Shown piece by piece: positions 1 through 12,000 of a DNA stretch of 22,293 bases (its first letter is position 1; the number at the start of each line of letters is the position of its first letter). Position numbers and translations under genes: made by a program. Location: contig CANRER010000004.1 of NCBI GenBank assembly GCA_947629615.1, positions 1 through 22,293 of the forward strand. The letters run 5' to 3'. The notes below the pieces were generated by a model. The model was not told where the DNA came from. It searched no databases and saw only the letters and a list, made by a program, of their open reading frames with translations. Source of the stretch: an uncultured Clostridia bacterium (GTDB taxonomy: Bacteria > Bacillota > Clostridia > UMGS1883).

Positions 1-3000
1 ATCGGGCACGGTAACCGTGAAGCCCACGGTAACGCCCTTGCCCGCCGGTATCCTGCCGACGTTCCACGTTATCTCGCCGCCGTCAAGCCTTCCGCCGTCG
101 CTTATGCTGCCCTCGACAAGCGTCAGGCCAGAGGGTATCTTATCCTTTATTACCGCGTCCTCTATATCGGCTTCGCCGGTATTGAACGCCGTTACGCGGT
201 AGGTTATCTCGTCCCCCGCCTTTACCTCTACCCTTTCCGCCGTGTCGGGCGCGCCGTTCACGCTCTGCGTCTTCGCTATCTCGAGGTCAGGCTGCTTCGG
301 CTGAGGCTCCTCTATCTCCACCTCGTTGGAGGGGGTTTCGGGCTTAGGCTCGTCGGGGTCGTCGGGATTATCGGGATTGTTGTCGTAGCTCACATAGCCG
401 ATATTTTTCCAGCTTCCCTCCTCGTCGGGCGTCCTGACGGTAAAGCGCACCGTTTTTTCGCCGCCCTCCGGGATATTGCCCACGGCCCAAGTGATAACGC
501 CGTCGGCCTCCACGCCGCCGTCAAGAGCCTGAACAAAGGTCAGCCCCGCGGGTACGGCGTCGCGCACCACTACGTTTTCCGCCGCCGCGCTGCCGATGTT
601 GCGCACGGTCAGCGCGTATGTTACTATGTCGCCTCCGTTGACGTTCAGCTTTTCCTTTGTGGGGCCGACCTCGCCTACGGCTTGGGTCTTTTCCACGGTT
701 ATTTCGGGCTGACCGTCATACGGTGGCTCGACAGAGCCCTCATAAGTGTTGACGAACTCGATATAAGCGTCGGCGGGTTCGGCGGAGGCGATAAGCTCAT
801 AGGTCTTGCTTTCGCCGTTTTCGCTCACAAGCCGCTTTGTCACGGTAACGGTTACGGTCACGGGCTCGGCGTAGGTCATGCCGCTCTCACTGCCGACGGT
901 TTCGGCAACCGTAAGGGTGTATATGCCCTCCTTGCTGAATTGTACCGCGCCGAACGAGGCCTTATGGCCCTCGGTATCATTGGCGACGGTGAGCTTGAGG
1001 CTTTCGGGCAGGGTCATGCCCTCGCCCTCGCCGCCGAGAGTAAACTCGAAGCTGTCGTCGTTCATCCATTCGCGGCCAAGAAGGGTTTTGAGCACGCCAA
1101 GCCCGAGCTCCGCCGGCTTGACGATCTCTATCTCGTCGGACGGCGGCGGGGTGTCGGGGCCGTGCACCGTTGCAATATTGCCCCAGCTTCCGCCGTTTTC
1201 CGTCTTGGGTACGATTACCTTAAAGGTAACGCTCTTGCTGCCGCCGGCCTCAATCACGGGTATCGTCCAAGTGATAACGCCGTTTTCAAGCACGCCGCCG
1301 TCGCTTATGCTGCCGTCCGCGACGGCAAGGCCCTCGGGCAAAGCGTCGGTTATGATTACGTTTTCGGCGGGAGCGTCGCCGGTATTTTGCACGGTGACGC
1401 GGTACGTTACCTCGGCGCCCTCCTCCGCCGTCAAAGGCTCGGAGGTGAAGGTCGTTCCGTCGAGGGAGTGCTCCTTCACGGGCTTTGTCAGGTGCGGCTT
1501 GCGGTCGTCTATCCAAGTATTCACAATTTTAGCCGCGCTGCCTTCGGGGTAATGAACGTCGGCGGTCAGGCTGTCGCCGACGCGGGTCACGGTGACAACA
1601 ACCGCGACAGGCTCGGCGGCGTAGGTAAGGTCGGCGACAGAGCCGCTCTCCTCGCTTATCAGGAAGCGGTACACGCCTTCGGCCTTGAACTTCACGGCGG
1701 CAAAGTCCGCCCTGTAGCCCTCGGTATCTTTATCCACGGTCGCCTCCGCGTCAAGCGGCATAATTATATCCATCTGCTTGACGGCCTCCGCCGTGGGCGC
1801 GTCGTTTACGTCGGGCAAAAGGACGAAGCTGAAGCTGTCGCCGTTTTTCCACTCACGGCCCTCGATGGACTTTTCCACGCTGAGAACCGCGTCAGCGGGC
1901 TTGACTATCTCTATTTCATCGGTGGGCGTGCCGTCCGTATAGGCTATGTTCCTCCAGCGGCCGCCGTTTTCAAGCGCGGGTACGGTAACGCTGAACTCCA
2001 CGGTCACCTCACCGCCGGGGGCAAGGCCGGGCAGCGTCCATGTGATAACGCCGTTTTCGTATACGCCGCCGTCGCTTATGCTGCCCTCTACGAGCTCAAG
2101 GCCGACCGGCACGGTATCGGTGACGGTAAATTCGCCGCTTGCTCCGTCGCCGTAATTCTTCACGGTCACGGAGTAGGTCACGACGTCGCCGCCCTCCACT
2201 ATCATTTCCCTGTCCGTAGGCACGGCCATATTCTCGGTTCGCTGCTTCTTCACGGACCTGAGGTCGGGGTGCGTTTTGGGCGTGTCGTTCTTTTCCCAAA
2301 TCTCGACCTCGTTGGAGGGCTTTTCCTCGTCCGGCCCGTCGGGGTTGTTACTGTATTTGACAGAGCCAAGGTTCAGCCACTCGGTCGTTTCCTCGACATA
2401 CGGCACGCGCACGCGGAAGGTGACTTCCTTGCCGGCGTTGGGTTCTATCCTGCCGAGATTCCATGTTATGAGGTTGTTTTCGTCCACGTAGCCGTCGTTT
2501 CCGATATCGACAAGCGTAAGCCCCTTCGGCACTGTATCGGTGACGACAACATCCATAGCCGCCGCCGTGCCGATATTCGTTACCGTCAGATAATAGGTAA
2601 CGATGTCGTCCGCCTCTGTTTCAAATCTGTTGGACGTCCTTCTTACGTCGGTCTTGGACTGCTCCTTATGGATAACGAGGTTCGGGATAAATTCCTCCTC
2701 CTCAACCTTGTTGGACTCCTCCGGCGGATCCTCGGGCTTTTCCGACGGATCCTTCATGCTCGCGACGTTAGTCCACTCGGTATATTCGCTGACTGCGGGC
2801 ACGGTTACGCTGAAGCTAAGCTCAACGCTCTCGCCGACGGGTATTTCGGGAATGAGCCAGCTTATAAGGCCGTCCGCGTCCACGCTGCCGTCGTGGCTGA
2901 CGCTGCTTTCGATAAGCTCTAGCCCCTTGGGGACGGTATCCCACACGGGTACGTCTACGGCGGCCGCGCTGCCGTTGTTCGTTACCTTTATATAATAGGT

Positions 3001-6000
3001 AACTGTCTGCCCGGCCTCGACGGTCAGCCTTTCCTTGGTCTGCTCGCCGCCGTCCGCGCTGTGCAGCTTTTCTATGGCGAGATCCGGCCCCGCGTATACG
3101 TTGTCGAACACGGCGGCCTCGCCGGAGCTGTACGCAACGCCGGTCACGGTGAGTATGCTGTCAATGTCCTCGACCGTAACTGTGAGGACGACCTCGTCGC
3201 CGCTGTAGGTATAGAATCCGTTATCGCCGACGAGCTCGCGAACGGTGAAGGAATATTCACCGGCCTTGGTGAAGGTAATGTCGTCAAAGACGGCTCGGCC
3301 CGCGCCGCTCACAGAGGCGGTCGCGTTCTCGGGCATGATAACGCCGTCCTGCTCCGCTCCTTCAAGCTCGAAGGTAAAGACGGAATCGTACTTCGGCGTA
3401 TCGCCGGATATGGTCTTTTCCGCCACGGGAGCATAGCCGACCGCGGTGGTATCGTACTTGTTTTCAAACTCGACGGGCAGGGTGAAGTCAAGCTCTCTTG
3501 CCTCGTCCTCGCCGTACTCGTTCACGAGGCCCTTGCCGTCGCTTATAACAACCTTGTCGATATGCAGCATGGCCTCTATGTCAACCACGCTGACGGTCAT
3601 GGTCCATACCGTGGTGTCGTAGGTATAGCCTGCCGGCGCGGAGCTTGTGTCCTCCGCGATTTTGAAGGCGTATACCCCGGCCTTATCGAACCTTATGCCC
3701 GACAAATTCACCTCGCCGCCGCCGGTCAGCTCGGCCGAGGGTTCGCCGTCGAGCGTCGCGCCGTCGGGATTGGCCTCGTCGGGAGTTAGGGTGAAGGTGA
3801 AGGTTTGATCCTCGCCCTCGGGTACGTCGCCGATAACGGTCTTATGCACGGCGGGAACAATATACTGCTCGCCGGGGTTTTCCACTTGATACCCGTTCTC
3901 GAACACGGCGCTTTCGCCGCCCTCGTACTCCACGCTCTCGACGCTGAGCGAATACTCGCCGGTTTCGTCGTTTTTATTCATCGCCACATTCACGGTAACG
4001 GTTTTCGGCTCAGCGTTGGTGTAGCCCGGGTACTCGTCGCTGATTTCGTTTATCGTGAAGGTATACGCGCCCTCTTCAAGGAAGGTCACGGCGTCGAACA
4101 GGCAGGAGCCCCCGCCCGTAACCGAAGCGGTAACGTTTTCGGGCATAACCACCGCGTCAGCGTTGCCGTCGGTCAGCTCAATACCGAAAACAAAGTCCTT
4201 ATCCGTGGGGCGGTCATGGCTTTCCGCCGCGAAGGTCTTATCAACCCGAGGCTGCCATTCGGTGGAGAATATCCTTCTGTTATCCACGGCGGCCTCGGAG
4301 GCGACGCCATCGGATATTGTGCCGCTCTCGCCGACGTAGGTTTCAACGTAGCCGGGGAAATGCTCCTCGGTCACGGTATACTCCGCGCCCTCGGGAAGCT
4401 TATCTATGGTTATGCTTTCGCCGCCCTTAAGGGTGAGCGTCGCGCCGCTCGTCACGGTTCCCTCTCTGCTTCCGCCGTAGGGGTATTCGCCCTCAAGGGG
4501 CTTGCCGTCAAGGGTAAATTCCACCGTGAAGGTGAAATCGCGCTCCCTGTCGGCCTCCGTAACCGCCGCGCCGCTCAGCGTTTTGCCTATGGTAAGGCTG
4601 CCGAAGCGATAGCGGTTGGTAAATTCGGGCACGAGGGCCGTTTTGCCGGAGGCGCTCACGTATTGGCCCATAGGCGCTTCAAGCCTGCCGTCGCCGTCGA
4701 AGTCCGCCACAAACACGGTGAGCGTCCATTCCTCAAGGTCATAGTCGTAAGCGTCCTTGCCGGAAACCTCGCGGACGGTGAAGCTGTAATTGCCCATTTT
4801 TGTAAACTCAATGGGATCGAAGGTCACCTTGCCGGGGCCTGTTATTACGGCGTGCGGCGGCAGGATAACGGCGTCGCCGTAATCCTTTGCGGGTACAAGC
4901 TCAAACTCAAAGGCCGCGTCCACGGTGGGCTCGCCCTCGACCGTCTTTTGAAGCTCGGGCGCGAACAGAGCGGAATCCGCCTTATATACGTTGGTGAAGG
5001 CGGCTATGTCGCCCTCCTCGCCGTTCTTGGTATACACGCCCGACGCAGAAAGATCTCCGTCGCTGTCGCTGACGGTCACGGTTAAAATCCACTCGGAGGC
5101 GTCGTATTTGTATCTGGTGTTTTCGCCCGCGATTTCGCGGATGCGGAACTCGTACGTACCGGCCCTGTCAAAGACAATGCTGCCGAAGCTTGCCTTGCCG
5201 TTGCCGTTTACGGTAACGGCGTCCTCAGCGGGCATGGTAACGCCGCTGTAATCCTTGCCCTCTATTTCCTCCAGAACAAAGCCGAAGTCCTCGTTCGGGG
5301 CGCCGCTGCCCGTGATACGCTTGCTGACGGCGGGCGCGAAGAACGCCTTGCCGGGGGCGTACCTGTTCGTGAACGCCGCCTCGGTCGAGCTTTCCTCTCC
5401 CTTGTCGGAGACATAGGCTACGGAGTCGAGCTCCAGCCTGCCGCCTCTGTTGACTATTTTCACGGTGGCGATCCATGTTGTTTTGTCGTATGTATAGCCC
5501 GCGTAGCCGCCGGGGATTTCGCTTATCTTAAAGACATACGTGCCGGCCTTTGTGAAGCTAAGACCGCCGAAGCTTTTCTCCTGCCCGGCCTTTAGGGTGA
5601 GCGTCGGGTTGCCGCTCGGGAAGTCAACGCCGTCCTTGGGATTGGCGCTGTCGAGCGTCAGCAGGAAGCTGAACTCCCTGTCGTCAAGCTGCGGGTCGTC
5701 GCCCTCGACCGTCTTTTTGACCTTCGGCCCGAAGCCGGCGGAGGCGGCGGTATATTTATTGGTAAATTCCGCAGTGTCGTAACGCTCGCCCCTGCCGTCG
5801 CGCTGATAGTCGGCGGCGGCGCTGAGCTTGCCGTTGTTGTTCGTGACGTTTACCGTCAAAATCCAACTGCTCGAATCATAGCTCCAGCCGGAAAGAGCGT
5901 CGTTCGTTTCGGTTATCTTAAACCTATACGTTCCGGCCTTGGTGAATTGGATTTGACCGAACTCGGCCGCGGCGACGGTATTCTCGTCGGCCTTCGCCGT

Positions 6001-9000
6001 CACCTTGGCGGAAAGTCCGTCCGCATCGGGCATTACAAGGCCGCTGTCGTCGCCCTCGAGCTTTTCGAGCGTGAAGGCGAAATCCGCGTCGGAGCTGCGC
6101 AGGTCGCCGGTTACGGTTTTGGTCACGGCGGGGGTGTAGAACGCGTCGTTGGTTTCAAATTTATTGGTAAACTCAACCGCAGGCTCCACGCCGTCGCCGA
6201 AGGCATAGTCGTCACGGTTGCGGGCGTATTTTACGCTGCTTTCGTCTATCTCGAGCCTGCCGTCGTTATCCACAACGTCAAGGGTGACGGTCCAGCGGGC
6301 GTTATCGTAGGTCCAGCCCTCGGGAACATCCGCCGTATCCTCGGTAATCTCGAAGGTATACGTACCCTCGCGGGTGAAGGTTATAGCCGGGAAGCGCGCC
6401 CCGGTCTTTGCGCCGGAGGTATAAATCGTAATCTCGTTAAGCTCCGGCATTATCGCGCCGGGGTAGTTGGAAAGGCCGCGGAGATAGAACTTGAACTCTC
6501 CCTTGCCGCCGCCCTCGACCGTCTTGCGCACGGGTATCTCGAACTTGACGGGACTCGGCGCGTAATCGTTTGTGTAGCGGGCGAAGAAGGTCAGCTTATC
6601 CTCGTCTTCCTTCTGCGAGCGGGTGTCGATGGTGTCCTCGGCGATACCGCGCGTGCTCTCCTCGCCGCGCTTAAACGGCGCGACGCAGGTAAAGCCGTGG
6701 CTGTCCTTAACGCCGTTATCGTACTCGAAGCGAGGCTCGCCGGGAGCGGGTTCCTCGTTCACCTTCGTAACCACGCCGAGCTCCTCCACGCGGTAGTTTG
6801 TGCCGTCGGGCAGGTCGATAAAGCGGATATACTGCCCGTGCTTCAAGGTGAATTGCAGCTTGCCGTCCGCGTCGGGCACGGCGTAGTTGATTACTGTTTC
6901 GTCGGCGGTTTCGCCCTTGTTCACGAAATCTCCGTCCTTAGGCGCGGGGAGCTGAAGGCTCATAAGCGCCACGCCCTCGTCGCCGTTGACCGTGCTTACG
7001 CCGTAAACGTAGCCGATACCCTTGTAAACGGGTTGACCGTCGCCGTCCACGGCGGGTTCGCCCTTATCGTCGGTTTCAACCGCGCCGCGATAGGGCAGCC
7101 TGTTGACGTTGCTGAAGGAAACCTCGTACAGGAACTGAGCGTTGCGCACGCGCTCCTTGGTTTCCTCGCGCTCTATGCGGTCGAAGCCGGTAACTACCTT
7201 ATTTATTTCAAGGTCGCCGGGCTCATAAGCGCCGATGGTATTGGCAAAGGAAGCGATGACCGCAAGAGGAGCGGTCGTGCTGCCGCCGTCGGGTATAATA
7301 CCGCCGTTGTGGCTGGCAACGGTGCTGTAGCCGTCATGATTGGCCTCGTCCTCGGTCACAGCATACGTGGAATAAGGCGGCAGCTTTTGAATTTCAACGC
7401 TCTGGCCGTCCTTCAGTGTAATTGCGTTTTTCTCGCTGACGTATGTGGGCAGATCGCCAGGCTTTTCCGGGTCTTTCTTTTCAAAGGTTATCTTGCCTGT
7501 GCCCTCGTCGCCTTCTAATTGTTTATGCTCTCGGTCATATTTTATATAATCGAAAGAAAGGGGCTCTATATTAAAGTATTTCTCATTCGCCGTCGCGTCG
7601 CGAGGCGTAAGGGTAACGGTGAAGTGCCAATCTTTGTCATGATCGGCGGACTCGCCGTAAACGTGCTTCTCTATCCGCAGATTGCCGGGGGCCATGCGGT
7701 GGTTCTCGAAGTCCGCGCGCTGCTCGGCATCCTCTCCCTCTTTGTAATAACCTTCTGCGTCCTTGTCGGCGGTCATCCCCTTGGTAGGCGTGGTGGTGCC
7801 GTCTACAAGGTCGGTCACGCTTTCGTTATAGGTCGTCAAAATGTCACCGGTGTTGGCGTTGCGCTCGGTGATGGTGTATTTTGTGCCTATGGGCAGACTT
7901 ATGGTCAGAGTCTGGCCGTGCAGAAGGGTGAACGAGGGGTCGGTCTCGGTCTTATAGGTCTTGCCCATACCCTCCACCGGCTCGGCGGTGGGGTCGGCGA
8001 TGAACTTGAGCTCGCCGTCTGTCTTCGGGGTCACACTTTGATACTGACCCTCTGTCAGCTTACCGCCCGTATAGGGGAAGGTAATAATATCGTTGTCGGT
8101 ATAGTCCGCGGGCAAAGTTATGGTAAGGTCGTATTCCCAAGGCTTTTCCAGCTCGGCCACGATACCGTCCGAGGCTGTAACCTTCTTGCTTACGACAAGA
8201 TTTCCCATAGGCGACTTGCGGTTGGTGAAGTGGGCGGTCTCCTCATAGTTGCCGGTGTTGCCGAACACGGAGTAAGCGCCGGCGTAGTCCTGCCTGTTCA
8301 TGCCGGGGTCGGTAACCTCGCCGGTCTCCTCATTCACCTCACGCGGACGGTTTTGTGCCGGAAGCGGAGAGGTTTCGTTGTCAGCGTCGCTCTGCTTCTC
8401 ACCGTTTACAAGGAAGTGGGCGGTAGTGGTGACAATGTAGCGGTTGCCTTGCAGAGTTGCAACCTCGCCATTATAGTGGAGGTCCGTAAGCACGCCGTCC
8501 TTAACGAAATAGTGTCGGGTGGTGGTGTCGTCGATCTCCTCGTCGGCCGTGCCACCGAGGCCGCACGCGGGGTTTTGGTCGACACCATCGGACGCCGTCG
8601 GCTGATGGTGGTTGCCGACGTCAGTAGTATGAGTGGCATAGCTTTCCTCTATCTTGGCGTTGGAATGGTAGAAAGGTTCGCCGTTTGGATCAACCGCCGG
8701 AGTCATCGCATAGCCGGCCTGCGCAAGCTCCGTAAACTTGTTGGCACCCTCCTCATACTTGATCAAGCTGCCGCGCTGCTGACCGTGGAGGAGGTTCTCA
8801 AACCGATAACCGTCGGAAATGTCGGTGTCCTCCAGCTTCTCGGTGAAGCGGTAGTTTGTTCTGCTCTCGATGCCGTTGAACACAAGGCCGTAGCCGTCCC
8901 TGAGTTCGACAGCGGCGGTGTGTTTGGCGATATAATCATTAGTGTAATCCGGTCTATTAAACCCGGGATTATCCTTGGGAATGATATTGTCATACAGGTC

Positions 9001-12000
9001 GGCCTCGCCACCGGGTAAGCCGAAATCACACTTCTGCGTCCAATAGGCGCTGGCGGTGCGGTAAGACGATTTGATGCCCACGCTGGAGCCCTCGGTGCTG
9101 GGGTCAACGGTCAGCAGCTCAAAATTGGTCAGTTTGTGATCAAAATTACCTTCGGTCGGCTTGCCGGTATCGGTCTTGTTGGTCCAATATTCGCCGTTAT
9201 ACTGGCTCGGGCTTACGAGCCAGGCGTTGGTGGCGTAGAACTTCACCCTGGTCGCGCCGTTCGTCCGAGTATCGGAATCCCAGTTGCCGGTGGCGTCATA
9301 GTCAGTTTCGTTGCCATCGTCGTCCACCAGCTTCGCCACGACGTCGCCCTTATCGATCGAGCCTTTGTCGTCCACCTCGCCATTGTGGAATACGCGCAGG
9401 GCGGTAGTGGACGAGGCGGCCTCGGTCGTCGTGCTTCTGTTGGTGCCGATATATACGTAATAAACCTCGCCCGTGTATTGTTCTCCCGCGGTGTGCTGCG
9501 CACCGTTTTGAGACTTGCAGTCCTCGGCGTAGATATAGCCATTGTCCGAGGCAGCCACGCGGCAGCCCTCGCCGTCCACCGTGGCCAACTGGCCGTCGGT
9601 GGTCTGGAGGAAGAGCTTGCCGCTGAGCTCCATGTCAATATAGTGGAGCTGCATCTGCCAGGCGTCGATGATGGCGTTGTGGCGCACAACTATGGCGTCA
9701 CGCTCGCCCTCGACGCCGTCAATGAACACCTGGAACTTGAACTTCTTATTGGCGTCACGCTTGGCGCCGTCGGCCAGCTCAACGGTCTTGGTCACCATTA
9801 TGGACGTGTCGGACACCCACAGACGGCCGTTGTTGCCCAGATATACGTTCACAACAACGTCGTTGTCCGCCACGTTGGAGGACGTGCTGATGGTGGGCAG
9901 ATAGTAGTTGTTGGCCGTGCGGGTGGTGTTGCCGTCATAATAAACCCAGTCATTCGGATTGTAGCTGTCGGCAATGTCGGGGAAGCGCGCCTTCATATAG
10001 TCATAGGGATACTGTGTCGGATTTCCGCCCTTGGACTTTATGTTTTGGGCCAGGCCGCCCACGCGAAGTCCGCCGGGGCGCGCGGAAACTACCCAGTCGC
10101 CGTTGCTGCGAATAGTCGTGCAATCTGAGTCGGGATGCTCTGCCGCATACTGCTCCGCCATTTGGGTCGGTTTGCCTTTTTCGTCCAATTCCACGCCCGT
10201 TTCTTCGCTCGTGTTATACTGGCCGTCAACGGTCAGGGGCAGACCGATATAGTCCTTACCTCTGGACGGGTCGCCGGTGTCGGTGGCGGAGAGGTAGGGA
10301 TAGTCGGGATATGTGCCGCTTACGTCGTGCCAGGTCAGCATCTGGCCGTTGGTTATGCCGGAGGACTTATAGGCCGAACCGAACTCGCTGCCCTTACGGG
10401 TGATAACGTACTGTATCTTCTCCGCCGTGCCGTTTCCGTCCAGAGTATAGTACTCTATGGGCAGGAAGTAATAACCCTCCGATGAGAAGGGGTCGCCGCC
10501 GCCATCTGCGGGCTTTTTCACGTCGGTCAGGCGGCGGTTCTTCAAAAGGACAATATCGCCCTCTTGGACATCTTGCGAACCATCTATGCCCTGTGTTTTC
10601 AAAGCGTTCCAAATGCTATTCTGGCGCTCGTCGTCGGTTGCCTGATTATCCTCGACCACGAGGTCCTGAGCGATAAGCTTGCCGCCGAACTCGGCGGGGG
10701 TAAAGGTGCGGCTGTCCTCGTCTTCGCTGTCTTCGTTTACCCGGACATTGCGCCATTTCTGCTTGAGATCTTCGCCCGTCGTATATATATACGCCGCGCT
10801 GTACAAAGGCAGAGCCTTTTCAAATATGTAGTAACGGTTGCCGGTGGCCGGCGAGAAGCTGGTTACCGGGTTGCCGTAGGTGTAGTCGGCGGAGGTGGTG
10901 GCATAGTCGGAGTAGCGGCGCTCGGGGTTGTACCAGTTGGAGAAGAACTCCACGTTGCCGTCGGGCACGCCACGGGCCTCCTGCCACGCGCTCGTCACGG
11001 ACTTATTCTCGGCGATATACTCCGCGCTGACGCCGGAGGAAAGGTTCACGCTGCCGTCGGGATTTTTGATATCGTCCGAAAGACCCACCGTGTAGAACAC
11101 ACGCAGGGGGAAGGACGCCTTGTAGCTCTCTTTAGCGGCATCGCCGGGCATGAAATTCGTCTCGTATTCTATGTGGGGATTTTCCACGGCATCGTTATAG
11201 GACAAAGTGACTGTGCGCATGGGCATCATGTTGACGGGAATATTGACATAGAGGGCCTCGTCATAGTTGGCGTCGATGTCCGCGCCGCCGTCCTCGACGG
11301 TAGAGTCGCTGTAGTCGCCGGTGTCCTCCACCCATACCCGCAGGTCGCTGAGGGTATAAACGCCGTCGTATTCAAGGTGGTTATCCTTGTCGGCCGTGAC
11401 GGGTATTTCGGCGTCCGTGCCGTAGGCCGGGTTCATGTGGAGAGTTTCCTGACGCGCTTTATCGTCCAGCACGTTACCGCTTTCGTCCTTGTCAAGCCGG
11501 TAGAAGGTATAGGTGGTGTTCCTCATTTTGGCTTCGTCATTGCCCTGACCTTGACCGAGCGACGGCACAAACTGCCTGGCAATATCATCGCCCACATGAT
11601 AGAATACGGTGTTCCACTTTTCACTTTCATCGGGGCTTTCTACTTTTTTATGGGTCGCCTCGTCGTACCAGCCATCGACAAATGTAGCGCTAACACCCGC
11701 GACAGCCTCGTTGAACGCCCTGTTGTAAACGGCGGTTCTTTTCATGTCGTAGGATTTGCCGAACAGGGTCAGCTTCTTTACGTCCTTGACGTCCATATAT
11801 TTGCCTATGGGGTCAACGTAGGTCACGGCGTCCATAGTGCCAAGGTCGTTGGCGCCGCCGACGGGAGAAAAGGTGTTGGTGGTGAATTTGTTAAGGATGT
11901 TAAGGAGCTTATCCTTCATACCGTCAACATCTATCTCAGAGAAGCTGTCGTTATATTTTATATTGTTAGCGACTTCCACATTGGTGATGCCGGACGCTTC

